DNA of 64,000 bases from Actinernus sp. WN-2022 (GCA_030867875.1 JAOWCC010000064.1:38462802-38526801); one strand, 5' to 3'; shown: positions 1 to 11,817, numbered from the stretch's first letter. Notes: generated by a model from the sequence alone, not told the origin. Numbers and translations are program-made.

Positions 1-720
1 AGGACCCGGCTAAACAACAGGACCTGAAACAACCACAGGACCTGAAACAACCGCAGGACCCGGCTAAACCACAGGACCCGGCTAAACCACAGGACCTGAA
101 ACAACCACAGGACCCGGCTAAACCACAGGACCCGGCTAAACCACAGGACCTGAAACAACCGCAGGACCCGGCTAAACCACAGGACCCGGCTAAACCACAG
201 GACCTGAAACAACCACAGGACCTGAAACAACCGCAGGACCCGGCTAAACAACAGGACCTGAAACAACCACAGGACCTGAAACAACCACAGGACCCGGCTA
301 AACCACAGGACCCGGCTAAACCACAGGACCCGGCTAAACCACAGGATCTGAAACAACCACAGGACCCGGCTAAACAACAGGACCTGAAACAACCACAGGA
401 CCCGGCTAAACCACAGGACCTGAAACAACCACAGGACCCGGCTAAACAACAGGACCTGAAACAACCACAGGACCTGAAACAACCACAGGACCCGGCTAAA
501 CCACAGGACCCGGCTAAACCACAGGACCCGGCTAAACCACAGGATCTGAAACAACCACAGGACCCGGCTAAACAACAGGACCTGAAACAACCACAGGACC
601 CGGCTAAACAACAGGACCTGAAACAACCACAGGACCCGGCTAAACCACAGGACCTGAAACAACCACAGGACCCGGCTAAACCACAGGACCTGAAACAACC
701 ACAGGACCCGGCTAAACCAC
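1..720. repeat. 18-bp minisatellite, 40 units
   Basis: Forty head-to-tail 18-bp units alternate irregularly between two variants, aggacccggctaaaccac and aggacctgaaacaaccac. Because 18 is a multiple of three, the frame starting at base 3 is open through the whole array to a stop near 810 and would read as hexapeptides DPAKPQ / DLKQPQ; two reverse frames are also open. There is no ATG in the array and the left edge is cut by the window. The reverse complement of both unit types occurs in the tail of the SINE at 6725-6965, so a SINE-tail origin is more likely than a coding repeat. Confidence 0.97.
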
Positions 721-790
721 AGATCGAATTGGAATTTAGCGTGCTGGTTTTTGTGGAGGGAGGAAAACAAAGAAAACGAAAAAACAAACG
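721..790 (-). mobile_element. SINE fragment bordering the minisatellite
   Basis: The bases just right of the array (agatcgaattggaattta and about 50 more) match, in reverse complement, the body of the SINE at 6725-6965. The match includes its GGAGGAAG-A-rich stretch. This is the piece of SINE from whose 3' tail the 18-bp array seems to have expanded. The tRNA-like head is missing or too diverged to see. Confidence 0.6.
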
Positions 791-1003
791 TCTCATTAAA
801 ATATTCTAACAAAAGAACATTGCAACATGTGCATGTGCTTTACCATTGATCATCTCTCCTCGCTATTAGCTTCTGACCTTGGAAGTTGAAAGGATATATA
901 TTCCATAAGAAAAGTCACCATGTTTCTCAGCGATGTGTGAGTATAAAAAGAACACAATGAGCTCGAACCTCAATAAGGCAAAGTTTAGGTGACTTTAGAT
1001 ATA
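791..1003 (+). repeat. Direct duplication, copy 1, with a TATA-like box
   Basis: About 210 bp here recur at 2691-2897 in the same orientation. Shared blocks include tgaccttggaagttgaa, ccataagaaaa.gtcacca, acacaatgagctcgaacct and tttaggtgactttagatat. This copy carries TATAAAAA at 942-949; the second copy has CATAAAAA. The position upstream of the first gene A exon suggests a duplicated promoter or 5' region. No convincing signal-peptide exon follows either copy. Confidence 0.75.
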
Positions 1004-2690
1004 TATCGTCATAATGTCCTCGATTTGCGCAGCCACCGTGTTACATTACCACCGATGAATATATTAAATTGTTAACAAAAAATGGCCATGATAACTCGTG
1101 ATTTTATGCAAGATTGAGGAATTGAAAGATCATATACATTGGGGTGTTATGGCCAACATATACCTACTTTAGTAATATCAACCAACACGACTGCTAAACG
1201 TTTATATTTTTTTCTTTAGGAGCGATTGCACCCCAAGATTCGAAAAGATTTTTGCAACCCAAGAAGCTTGCCATGTATTTTTTCCTTGATTAAGCTTTAG
1301 TTAATATTAATTTTGCTTGGGTTTTAAAGAAATCTTCTTGAAACCTTTACAATGGGATCATTATAACCTCACCAAGCAATGAGTAGTTGAGAGAATCAGT
1401 GTTAAAATGTTTGCAATATTTTTCCACTTCAGGTTTTTTTGGGGACTTGATTCCTTGTGAGAAACATTTTTTAAATATTTTTGTTATATTTCTAAATAAA
1501 AGGAAATACAAAATAAAGAATCAAATCAATTAAAATTTCCCAAAGGCTTAAAATGGTAGACATTGGGTCAATTCTACCTTGCAAACGAATACTTTTCAAT
1601 GGGATGTCTTAAAAAAATCAAGCGTATTAATTTTACTAATTGGAAATATCCAAGATTAAACTTGCTGAAAAAATTACGAAAAACCTAATTGAAATGGATT
1701 TAATAATTATAATGTACATGTAGATAGCGTAATTAAAAGCAATACTGCTAAATGTTTGTAAGAGACTTCTTAGTGCTGGGAGTAACAATACATTCATTAG
1801 TCAAAGTAAATTCGCTTATTGTATTTTACAGGACAATTCATTAGCAAGAAATGCGACTTATTAACGGTTTAGGATAAGTTTCGCATGTTAGGTAAACCGT
1901 CTTAGCTCCTCACGATATTAAAATCCCGTCCGCTCGAATACGTTTTCCGTGAAACGAAAAAGCAATGAACATGATGTATTGTCTTCGATGAAAACGCTCT
2001 CCAAAAAATTTAAAACGCAATCCTATCGTTGTCGTGTGGACGGGCAAATTCGCTGAAAACGCATTTTTTTGAAAATGATTGGTCATGCGATGCCAAGGGT
2101 TCACGGGCGCAGGCTTTGTAGACATGCGCAGTGTAAGATTGAAAGCAAGTTAGTCGCTTGTGTCGTTTACGTGTGAACGAGCAAATCGATCAGAAAACGA
2201 TCGTGTGGACGCAATTGTAAGTGAAATGGAAACCCATACTTTTGAAAACGTATCAGTGTGGACGAGGCCTGGAAAGAACTTTGCGTGTTTCCATAACACC
2301 ACTATTGTTATGTATTATTTTCCCTAGAATAAGATGCGTATAGTTTCTTAAGTGAATTTTAATTCCAACAACAAGAATACTGCTTTAAAGAAATAAGAGA
2401 GAGGAAAAGTATTATAATGTTAATTATGGGAGCATTCCAAGAACGCACGATTTCATTGGCTAAAAGAATTGAGCTCAGCGGGCATTATTTTCTTAAAGAA
2501 CAGCTTCAATTTTGTAAAAATAGAAGTCAAAGAACGATAGGAAAAAAACCGATCGTTTAGGTGAGTTTAGTCACGTGCTGATATAATACTTCGTTAACGA
2601 ATGAATTGAGCTCATGATCCCATAGTAAAGGTGTTACCATGAATGCTGGAGGGCAAGCTATCTTTAAAAACGCTACTTTAGTTTTAGAAA
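1004..2690. other. Non-coding stretch with one probable MITE
   Basis: No exon seen. Between about 1926 and 2270 the ends resemble each other in inverted orientation (cgtccgctcgaatacgttttc at the left, gaaaacgtatcagtgtggacga at the right). The interior is rich in tcgtgtggacg and aaaacg motifs, which suggests a decayed MITE. The rest is AT-rich and unremarkable. Confidence 0.4.
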
Positions 2691-2897
2691 GACTCGTTAA
2701 AAATATTCTAACGATAGAACTTTACGATTTGTGGTTGTGCTTTACTTTACTCCTCGCTGTTACCTTTTGACCTTGGAAGTTGAATGGAAATTCCATAAGA
2801 AAATGTCACCATTTTTCTCAGCTGCGGGTGAGCATAAAAATAACACAATGAGCTCGAACCTGAATGAACGTAATGTTTAGGTGACTTTAGATATCAT
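2691..2897 (+). repeat. Direct duplication, copy 2
   Basis: Second copy of the 791-1003 segment, about 200 bp upstream of the gene A domain exon. Directly after it lies ATGATGCAGATACTGATACT at 2902, which would begin MMQILILLGG and then stops after 17 codons. It is a weak candidate for a first coding exon, with no good donor. Confidence 0.75.
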
Positions 2898-3110
2898 CAG
2901 AATGATGCAGATACTGATACTGCTTGGTGGCCGCTTAAAACTGTATGATACGTGAAAGCTAGGAGGCATGTAAAATGCAAACAGACAGAATGAAAAATTA
3001 TGTGGAATGAATTGAAATTAGAAAATCTTAGCGAAGACCAATACCAAACCGTTATCTAAAATCAATAATAAGAAAGGCTTACTGATGTCTTTTTCTCTTT
3101 CATAACTCAG

Positions 3111-3338
3111 CTGAATGTGAACATAAATACAACAAGGTTGGTTGTTTCAACGATTTCCACAGCGCAGTCCGGCCTCTTCCTTTGCTGCTTTTTACTGACC
3201 GCGATCCAAACTCTCCTGTGTACAGCGGTAAGCTCATCGACTGGGAACACTGGCCTAAGTACCGTAGTGATCTAGTGTGTCGGTGTGCCAACGCTACAGC
3301 CCAGAAGAAGTACATCATGTTTGGTCTCCAGTACTATG
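3111..3338 (+). CDS. Gene A exon: N-terminal half of the cysteine-rich domain
   Basis: Acceptor tttctctttcataactcag precedes 3111; donor TATG/gtaagc follows 3338. The length is 228 nt, identical to the matching exons of genes B and C, with phase 1 at both ends. It contains four cysteines: one near the start, one in GCF, and the CRC pair. Confidence 0.88.
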
Positions 3339-6300
3339 GTAAGCAACCACTATCATGAATTGGTAGACATGCAGGCCTCTGATATGTTGCTATTCATAGC
3401 TCTTGACCGCCATTTTGGAAGGTAACCAAGCCTTTGGTGACATCGATGCTGGATATGAGACAGTAGTTAGAGGCTTGCATCTAGTTGGCATGATAATCAA
3501 ATCTATCCATATTCATAGAAATAGGGTTTGTATCAGTGCAGGGTCAACTCCAGCCTCCAAGGCTTGTATCTAGTTAGCATGATAATCAAACTATATCCAT
3601 ATCCATAGAAGGTTTGTATCAGTGCAGGGTCAACTCCAGCCTCCATGGCTTGTATCTAGTTAGCATGATAATCAAACTATATCCATATCCATAGAAGAGG
3701 GTTTGTATGAGAGCACGGTCAACTCCAGCCTCCATGGCTTGTATCTAGTTAGCATGATAATCAAACTATATCCATATCCATAGAAGGTTTGTATCAGTGC
3801 AGGGTCAACTCCAGCCTCCATGGCTTGTATCTAGTTAGCATGATAATCAAACTATATCCATATCCATAGAAGGTTTGTATCAGTGCAGGGTCAACTCCAG
3901 CCTCCATGGCTTGTATCTAGTTAGCATGATAATCAAACTATATCCATATCCATAGAAGAGGGTTTGTATGAGAGTACGGTCAACTCCAGCCTCCATGGCT
4001 TGTATCTAGTTAGCATGATAATCAAACTATATCCATATCCATAGAAGAGGGTTTGTATGAGTACACGGTCAACTCCAGCCTCCATGGCTTGTATCTAGTT
4101 AGCATGATAATCAAACTATATCCATATCCATAGAAGGTTTGTATCAGTGCAGGGTCAACTCCAGCCTCCATGGCTTGTATCTAGTTAGCATGATAATCAA
4201 ACTATATCCATATCCATAGAAGAGGGTTTGTATGAGAGTACGGTCAACTCCAGCCTCCATGGCTTCTATCTAGTTAGCATGATAATCAAACTATATCCAT
4301 ATCCATAGAAGAGGGTTTGTATGAGTACACGGTCAACTCCAGCCTCCATGGCTTGTATCTAGTTAGCATGATAATCAAACTATATCCATATCCATAGAAG
4401 GTTTGTATCAGTGCAGGGTCAACTCCAGCCTCCATGGCTTGTATCTAGTTAGCATGATAATCAAACTATATCCATATCCATAGAAGAGGGTTTGTATGAG
4501 AGTACGGTCAACTCCAGCCTCCATGGCTTGTATCTAGTTAGCATGATAATCAAACTATATCCATATTCATAGAAGGTTTGTATCAGTGCAGGGTCAACTC
4601 CAGCCTCCATGGCTTGTATCTAGTTAGCATGATAATCAAACTATATCCATATCCATAGAAGAGGGTTTGTATGAGTACACGGTCAACTCCAGCCTCCATG
4701 GCTTGTATCTAGTTAGCATGATAATCAAACTATATCCATATCCATAGAAGGTTTGTATCAGTGCAGGGTCAACTCCAGCCTCCATGGCTTGTATCTAGTT
4801 AGCATGATAATCAAACTATATCCATATCCATAGAAGAGGGTTTGTATGAGAGTACGGTCAACTCCAGCCTCCATGGCTTGTATCTAGTTAGCATGATAAT
4901 CAAACTATATCCATATTCATAGAAGGTTTGTATCAGTGCAGGGTCAACTCCAGCCTCCATGGCTTGTATCTAGTTAGCATGATAATCAAACTATATCCAT
5001 ATCCATAGAAGGTTTGTATCAGTGCAGGGTCAACTCCAGCCTCCATGGCTTGTATCTAGTTAGCATGATAATCAAACTATATCCATATCCATAGAAGGTT
5101 TGTATCAGTGCAGGGTCAACTCCAGCCTCCATGGCTTGTATCTAGTTAGCATGATAATCAAACTATATCCATATCCATAGAAGAGGGTTTGTATGAGAGT
5201 ACGGTCAACTCCAGCCTCCATGGCTTGTATCTAGTTAGCATGATAATCAAACTATATCCATATCCATAGAAGAGGGTTTGTATGAGTGCACGGTCAACTC
5301 CAGCCTCCATGGCTTGTATCTAGTTAGCATGATAATCAAACTATATCCATATCCATAGAAGAGGGTTTGTATGAGAGCACGGTCAACTCCAGCCTCCATG
5401 GCTTGTATCTAGTTAGCATGATAATCAAACTATATCCATATCCATAGAAGAGGGTTTGTATGAGAGTACGGTCAACTCCAGCCTCCATGGCTTGTATCTA
5501 GTTAGCATGATAATCAAACTATATCCATATCCATAGAAGAGGGTTTGTATGAGAGTACGGTCAACTCCAGCCTCCATGGCTTGTATCTAGTTAGCATGAT
5601 AATCAAACTATATCCATATCCATAGAAGAGGGTTTGTATGAGAGTACGGTCAACTCCAGCCTCCATGGCTTGTATCTAGTTAGCATGATAATCAAACTAT
5701 ATCCATATCCATAGAAGAGGGTTTGTATGAGAGCACGGTCAACTCCAGCCTCCATGGCTTGTATCTAGTTAGCATGATAATCAAACTATATCCATATCCA
5801 TAGAAGAGGGTTTGTATGAGAGTACGGTCAACTCCAGCCTCCATGGCTTGTATCTAGTTAGCATGATAATCAAACTATATCCATATCCATAGAAGAGGGT
5901 TTGTATGAGAGTACGGTCAACTCCAGCCTCCATGGCTTGTATCTAGTTAGCATGATAATCAAACTATATCCATATCCATAGAAGAGGGTTTGTATGAGAG
6001 TACGGTCAACTCCAGCCTCCATGGCTTGTATCTAGTTAGCATGATAATCAAACTATATCCATATCCATAGAAGAGAGTTTGTATGAGTGCACGGTCAACT
6101 CCAGCCTCCATGCGAGGTTACGGCTTGGCTACCTTTCAAGAACTATATACGAGTATAATTTTCTTTTGTTACTCTAATTTAGATCTAATTTAGTTCCTTT
6201 TTCATTGTAATCAAGAGTGACAGTTGATTCAAACGGCAAACCAGCGTTGCATGATGCAACAGCATCTACCGAACCTAATTTATTTGCGCACCAATTCACA

Positions 6301-7266
6301 CATGTCGATCCAAACTTAAGTCATCTGTTTAACTGCTGCTACTGCTGCTGTTGCTAATAATAATAACGGTTTAATTAACAGATCCAACTAGGTGGCTCTT
6401 CCCTGTTAATATAAATTAAGCTAATAATAATTCATGAATAATTAAAAATGTAGATAAGAATACATTTGTACAAGGATAGTAAGGAATTTAAAAATATATA
6501 AATCATGCAATGTACGTAGGTATATAGTTAGATTTATTGTATTGCTAGAACGTAGAGTTCGCGAGGGTATTGCTCTGTCAATACTTATATAAGATGTGGA
6601 TGATGTAGTGCATTCTGTACGTTGCAGAAAAGGAAGCGATCCCTGTAGTATAGGAAGCCACCCCATGTAGTTTAGTTTGACACACGAGTGAAGCGGCGTT
6701 CTAAACAGGGCTTTATGGGGAGCCAATGTTTTTTAGTGGTTAAGGGCTTCGCCTCTCACTTCTGTGACCCAGGCTCAATCCCCGGACGCGGAGCCATATT
6801 TGAGTGTGAGTTTGTTGTCAGCTCGCCCTTGCTCTGAGGATTTTCTCCGGGGTTCTCCGGTTTTTCTTCCTCCACATTAAAACTACCACGGTAAATTCCA
6901 ATTCGATCTGTGGTTTAGCCAGGTCCCGACTTTTATCGGCCCTTATGCATGGTTGTTTCAGGTCCATTAAAATTTAGAGTTTATTTTGTGTAATTTCTTA
7001 CGAATTGAAAGAGTCGAATTGCATGATAACTTTACTCATCCAATTCTCCAGGCGAGTGCTGGTCCGGGAGTGTGCATAATTCTGTATTCAACCATGATCG
7101 TCTTGGTCCTGAGTGCGCAGCTGGAATTAACGAACCGTGCACTGCAGAAACTACCTCCGAGTGTGTTGGCAAGTCTGATGGCCTGTTTGTATACAACCTA
7201 GAACAGGGAAACAGCCTGTTGAATGAACAGGCTGTTGGAACCGCCTGTTCAAAATCAAGTGAATAA
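3111..7266 (+). CDS. Gene A: small secreted WSC-like cysteine-rich protein (5' end not found)
   Basis: Two coding exons are clear: 3111-3338 and 7052-7266, joined across a 3.7-kb intron that holds the 87/90-bp satellite and a SINE. The product begins AECEHKYNKVGCFNDFH, continues PLPLLLFTDRD...IDWEHW...CRCANA...FGLQYYG, and the second exon gives ECWSGS...C...PC...CVGK...FVYN then a C-terminal tail to TAA at 7264. Eight cysteines match genes B, C and the domain in gene D. The pattern GCY-D...LP-L...C-CA-A...FG-QYYGECW resembles WSC-type carbohydrate-binding domains, which is family inference. The first exon starts in phase 1, so a signal-peptide exon must lie upstream, but I could not identify it. 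Compared with gene B the reading frame continues 20 or more residues past the VYN position. Confidence 0.75.
3472..6112. repeat. 87/90-bp satellite, about 30 copies, in the gene A intron
   Basis: The units read ...gtcaactccagcctccatggcttgtatctagttagcatgataatcaaactatatccatatccatagaa... Two interspersed forms differ at one junction: tagaaggtttgtatcagtgcaggg (87 bp) and tagaagagggtttgtatgagagtacgg (90 bp). The first copy is degenerate and the last ends at ccatg. Sequence identity between units is very high, so the array is young or homogenised. It is flanked by short inverted sequences (ggaaggtaaccaagcc near 3419 and ggcttggctacctttc near 6123). Confidence 0.97.
6725..6965 (+). mobile_element. 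tRNA-derived SINE, copy 1
   Basis: The head has a tRNA-like A box (agtggttaagggcttcgcc) and B box (aggctcaatccccgg) followed by gcgccA-like sequence. The body (gctcgcccttgctctgagga, ttctccggttttt, taaattccaattcgatct) is shared with 57075-57345. Its tail has ctgtggtttagccaggtcc and ggttgtttcaggtcc, the reverse complements of the two unit types of the 1-720 array. Confidence 0.85.
7052..7266 (+). CDS. Gene A exon: C-terminal half of the cysteine-rich domain and stop
   Basis: Acceptor caattctccag precedes 7052. The exon reads G/GECWSGSVHNSVFNHD..., with cysteines at ECW, EC, PC and EC-VG, ending in LFVYNLEQGN and a Ser/Lys-rich tail before TAA at 7264-7266. An extra Cys (TACSKSSE) lies in the tail. 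Confidence 0.85.
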
Positions 7267-7335
7267 CTCAGGGCTATTGAAATAAGACGTATGACATGCT
7301 TCAATGTGTGAACATGAAACAAAGCGTTTTAAGGG
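7267..7335. other. Gene A 3' flank
   Basis: Probable 3' UTR. No canonical AATAAA is seen close to the stop; gaaataagac near 7280 is only an approximate signal. Confidence 0.3.
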
Positions 7336-8002
7336 GATTTTGGTTTATATTGTAGTCAAGGCGTATGGTAGCCTGTTATTGTCTATACTCCGTGCCAACA
7401 ATAACCTATTTATGCTCTAAACCTTTATCTCCGTATAAAGAACAGAACGCCTGCATGTGAACAATAATACTTTATTATTATTGGTAGGATAGGATATGTG
7501 CAGTACTAGGATGCGAAACTGAAAAAGCATAGTTAAGCGTCTACACAAGTGTGGAATGTTCGCTTACGTAACCTAGTTGCACTGCAATAACAGTCTCGAG
7601 CATAAATACATCTATGCAGATGTATTTTTTCACTCTCACGAATTCGAAGAAAAAGTAACGTCTGCTTACCCGAACGCTTAATTAGTTTCCAATATGCACA
7701 CCTCATTGTGTTATGGACCAATCAGATTTTATCTTCCATAGAAAAACTTTCCATATCCTGGAAAGTGACGTAATATTACATTTAAAAGGAATTCAGACAA
7801 TACATTTGTCATTGACCAATCATAGGAGAGTGTTCACTGGCGCGCCAATTCACTAAAATTCTAACGATGGCTTTGATTGGGCAGAAAAATAAAACAAATG
7901 TGCTGACGTCATGCTTGCATATTGGAAACTAATTAAGCGCTCTGATAAGAATACTACTTTTTTCTTCGAATTTATGAGAGTGGAAAAAATACGTCTGCAT
8001 AG
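7336..8002. mobile_element. Long-TIR MITE copy 1, interrupted
   Basis: The block gattttggtttatattgtagtcaagg...ttattgtctat at 7340-7386 matches 8050-8100. The terminal arms are 7615-7702 (tgcagatgtattttttcact ... tttccaatatgca) and its inverse 7916-8000 (tgcatattggaaactaatta ... atacgtctgca), about 85 bp each. In this copy roughly 228 bp (7387-7614) separate the outer block from the arm and are bracketed by tctat at both junctions, consistent with a secondary insertion. Confidence 0.75.
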
Positions 8003-8049
8003 CAGGCTACGACACAGCATTCAAACCCAGAAATATTGTGTCATTCAGA

Positions 8050-8430
8050 GGATTTTGGTTTATATTGTAGTCAAGGCGTATGGTAGCCTGTTATTGTCTA
8101 TGCAGATGTATTTTTTCACTCTCACGAATTCGAAGAAAAAGTAACGTCTGCTCACCCGAACGCACGCCTCATTGTGTTATGGACCAATCAGATTTTATCT
8201 TCCATATCCTGGAAAGTGACGTAATATCACATTTAAAAGGAATTCAGAAAATACATTTGCCATTGACCAATCATAGGAGAGTGTTCACTGGCGTGCCAAT
8301 TCACTAACAATGGCTTTGATTGGCAGAAAAATAAAACAAACGTGCCGACGTCATGCTTGCATATTGGAAACTAATTAAGCGCTCGGATAAGCAGTTCGAA
8401 TTTATGAGTGAAAAAATACGTCTGCATAGC
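8050..8430. mobile_element. Long-TIR MITE copy 2
   Basis: Near-identical to the 7336-8002 element but without the internal 228-bp insertion and with small deletions in the right arm. It ends tctgcatagcaggctaggcg, the same right flank as copy 1 (gcatagcaggcta). The two copies lie head to tail about 50 bp apart. Confidence 0.75.
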
Positions 8431-9529
8431 AGGCTAGGCGTATGGTGGCTTTTGTTTTCTTTGGCCTGATTCAATCTTCGAAGTTTTCATGTGCCGAACC
8501 TAATTGCATCAAAAGAAGTAGCCTAATTATCTTTTGTTTTAATTGCGTTCGGCGAATGAAAAGTTCGGCGTTTGAATGCCAGGAGGAACTGTTTGTTTAA
8601 GGCAAAAGCGGAATATTTTAGGTTAGATGTCGTAAGGGTTACTCATCATATCTAATTGTATTTCAATTCCTGTGAAAGATTAAAAGTGTCTAAAAGGTGA
8701 AACGTTTTGACTTTAAACAATATCATCTATATTAGTTATTGCGCAAACATTATAGTAAATGGTTAACCGTTGACTATCAATTTCCTTAAAATGTACGTAT
8801 TTGTCCTACATGATATCCAGTATCAGATGTATTATATAGATGCTTTTACCGCATGGACCATTTAAGAAATTGGCTTCACTAATATAACAACTTTATATAA
8901 TAGCACTTTTAAAAAACTAGTGTGAAAGTGGCTTGATATTTAACATTGATTATTTTGACTGTCATGCAATAGTTTATATGAGAAAAAAGGGGAAAGTCAT
9001 TTGTACTCTTTCTCTTTACGAAATTACTCCGTCAATATCAAGAAAATATGAGATTTCAATGCCTGCTTGTATTTGTTTAATTTCTTATTTGTGCTTTCTT
9101 TTATAGTTTTTTTTTCATCGGGTAAACCGCGATCGAGAGTACGAAGCTCTCACAAAAAATCATTAAAAATAACCGCTTTCTCCTTAGAGTCTGATATAAG
9201 TTTGTCATTTTCTGAGAGCGCTGGGATGGTGGAGTAATACTTATTACCATACAAAGACTTCACAACACCCCACAGTACGAATCTTTGAGGACTGGATCGA
9301 GTGAGCGACACAATAGAGCATGCTTATCGTTTGCATCTTATCGCTAAGGGAACTTTAAGCAACCAATTAGGTTAATTAGCTATTAGAACTTTTTATCGAA
9401 ACCAACATGAACAGGTATTGTCCAATCTCTAACTCTGCAGTAAAGAAGGAAAAGCTTTTTAAGCGTTGTTCACCTTTTCCCAAAGCTTTTGACCGACCAA
9501 TGACTGAAAACGAAGAATACTGGCATTTT
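8431..9529. other. Non-coding stretch
   Basis: No exon recognised. Around 8475-8570 it shares motifs (tcatgtgccgaacctaatt, tagtttt-aattgcgttcggcg) with 11575-11660 and with the MITE pair at 54042-54359, so it likely contains a decayed copy of that MITE group. Confidence 0.4.
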
Positions 9530-10030
9530 CATTGTGCGGTCTATTGATCGTATTCCATACTGAAGAATAGATGGATTAGTCTCTAATCAGGTACATTTTA
9601 CAGCTACAAACACTTGCTGCATGACATATGATATTCAGGATACACTAAGGGCGCGTTCTATTGACCGTACTCCAGAATAAGAATATATGGAATATTCTCT
9701 GGTAATCACTGGTTCAGGCACATTTTACACTGTAAGCTACAAACACTTGCTGACATATGATATTCAGGATACACCAAGGGCGCGTTCTATTGACCGTACT
9801 CCAGAATAAGAATATATGGAATATTCTCTGGTAATCACTGGTTCAGGCACATTTTACACTGTAAGCTACAAACACTTGCTGACATATGATATTCAGGATA
9901 CACTAAGGGCGCGTTCTATTAAACGTACTCCAGAATAAGAATAGATGGAATAGTCTGTAATCACTGCTTCAGGCACATTTTGCACTGTAAGCTACAAGCG
10001 CTTCATGACGTATGATATTCACGATACATT
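9530..10030. repeat. 129-bp tandem repeat, about 4 units
   Basis: Units begin near gacatatgatattcaggata and contain gggcgcgttctattgaccgt, ggaatattctctgg and gctacaaacacttgct. The gggcgcg motif recurs near 9649, 9778 and 9907, giving a 129-bp period. The first and last units are diverged. Confidence 0.85.
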
Positions 10031-10186
10031 TAGTATTCCGATCCGGTGGCTGAAAAACCCGATATTAGCGATTTCCACTGATCATTCTGTGTTTTCTTCT
10101 GGTCAAACTTCATATGTCTCATACTCACAAACAAAGGAAGAGAGTTGACATGTTCGCATGTCGGTTTGGAGCCGAACTTGATAACT

Positions 10187-10800
10187 CCATGTTGAACAAA
10201 CAATATTAGACTGTTTAGCACTCCATGTGGTGGACCAACAATGTTAGACTGTTTAGCACTCTATGTTAGACTGTGTGGTACTCCATGTTGGACCAACAAT
10301 GTTAGACTGTTTAGCACTCCATGTGGTGGATCAACAATGTTAGACAGCCGATTTAGCACTCCATGTTGAACCAACAATATTAGAATGTTTAGCATCCCAT
10401 GTTGAACCAACAATATTAGACTGTTAGCTCCCCATCAGGGACCAACAATATTAGACTGTTTAGCACCCCATGTTGAACCAATAATTTTAGACTGCTTAGC
10501 ACCCCATGTGGTGGACCAACAATGTTAGACTGTTTAGCATCCCATGTTGGACCAACAATGCTAGACTGTTTAGCATCCCATGTTGAACCAACAATATTAG
10601 ACTGTTTAGCACCCTATATTAGACTGTTTAGTACCCCATGTTGGACCAACAATATTAGACTGTTTAGCACTCCATGTTAGACGAGCAACATTAGGCTGTT
10701 TAGCCCCCCATGTTAGACCAACAATGTTAGACTGGTTAGCACCCCATGTTGAACCAACAATATTAGACTGTTTAGTACTCCAAGTGGTGGACCAACAATA
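10187..10800. repeat. About 36-bp imperfect tandem repeat
   Basis: About 17 units of ttagactgtttagcacccc followed by atgttg(g/a)accaacaat(a/g). Point changes and small indels are frequent, so the array is older than the neighbouring satellites. Confidence 0.9.
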
Positions 10801-11697
10801 TTTGGTGTATTAAAGTTCTGTCAAACATGTCGCACAATAAAAATGTTGTTTCAACATCGTCCACCCTGATGGGGTGCTAGACAGCTTAACTTGCTGCCTA
10901 ACCAACAGTGTTTTTTTGGTACGATAATTTATTTAGGTGTACTTGCATTAATTTTCATGACACTGATAAAGCTACAGTTATATAGAGTTCCAATTTAATT
11001 TGCTTAACCATAATAATATAATCATTAGGCTATTACTGATGTGGCAATTATTCGTAACTTAAAACGCTTATCAGAAAGGAGAGGGTTTACTTAGTACTCT
11101 TTTTGCTGGAGTGAGATGCATGGGTTAGATATCAATCAGTTCCTTAAAATTAACCGCTTGTAACACAGGATAATGTGACCATCAAGAAAGGGTAACCATT
11201 ATTTGAAACCACATCTTACCCTTACAGAAATTCTTGATGACTATCCTGGGCCCAGACTGGGTTTAGTTCTCGCCGATACAGAGTGGCGGGAAAATATAAC
11301 GTCTGTCACCCAGGGTCATTGATGACTTGCGTCCGAGAACAATTCAAAATTCAGAACCACAACAATGGAACCGCGTAGTGAATTATTCTATCAGATAATA
11401 ATGTTTTATTTTGACAGCGTTGAATTATATCTTAGCGGCTGGGTTCTAGAGGCCCGAGGAAATAAAATAAAGTAAGGAGTTTCATGCGCCCGATCCAATG
11501 CTAATGAGGTAAATCTATCGTTATGGCTCGTTAGTATTAAATTCGGTACATGGAAAGTTAGGCCCGATTTAAGCGTCGAGCTTTCCATGCGCGGATCTAA
11601 TTAGATCAAAATAAGCCGTATAATTATCTTTAGTTTTAATTGCGTTCGGCGCGTGACTGAGCGGCTGTGTCGGTATGGCTAAATTCAATTAGCGTGC
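10801..11697. other. Non-coding stretch
   Basis: No exon seen. It contains a few short inverted motifs (cctgggcccagactgg / cacccagggtcatt near 11250-11320), but nothing that defines an element with confidence. Confidence 0.35.
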
Positions 11698-11817
11698 AGA
11701 CCCAATTCAATAAAACGATTACACGGTCGAGTAGTTACAAGTCTGGCCATCGTTTTAACGGAAAACAGTGGCCAGACTTGTAAAGTACATGTGTAAATGT
11801 TTATTGAATTGGCCCCA
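11698..11817. mobile_element. Palindromic MITE, about 120 bp
   Basis: The inverted arms acccaattcaataaaacg...acaagtctggcca and tggccagacttgtaaa...tttattgaattggccc fold into a long hairpin. Confidence 0.6.

Noticed and set aside
1..810. Hexapeptide-repeat protein (DPAKPQ/DLKQPQ) as a real gene
   Set aside because: Not annotated as a CDS: no start or splice acceptor in view, two reverse frames also open, and the units derive from a SINE tail. Kept only as an observation.
2902..2952. Signal-peptide exon of gene A (MMQILILLGG...)
   Set aside because: Too short a hydrophobic run and no canonical donor before the stop; not called.
6725..6800. Functional tRNA gene
   Set aside because: A and B boxes are present, but the acceptor stem does not pair convincingly and the sequence runs into a SINE body shared with 57075-57345.
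7032..7322. 96-codon minus-strand ORF over the gene A last exon
   Set aside because: It is a shadow of the sense exon, which has the conserved cysteine pattern and a splice acceptor.
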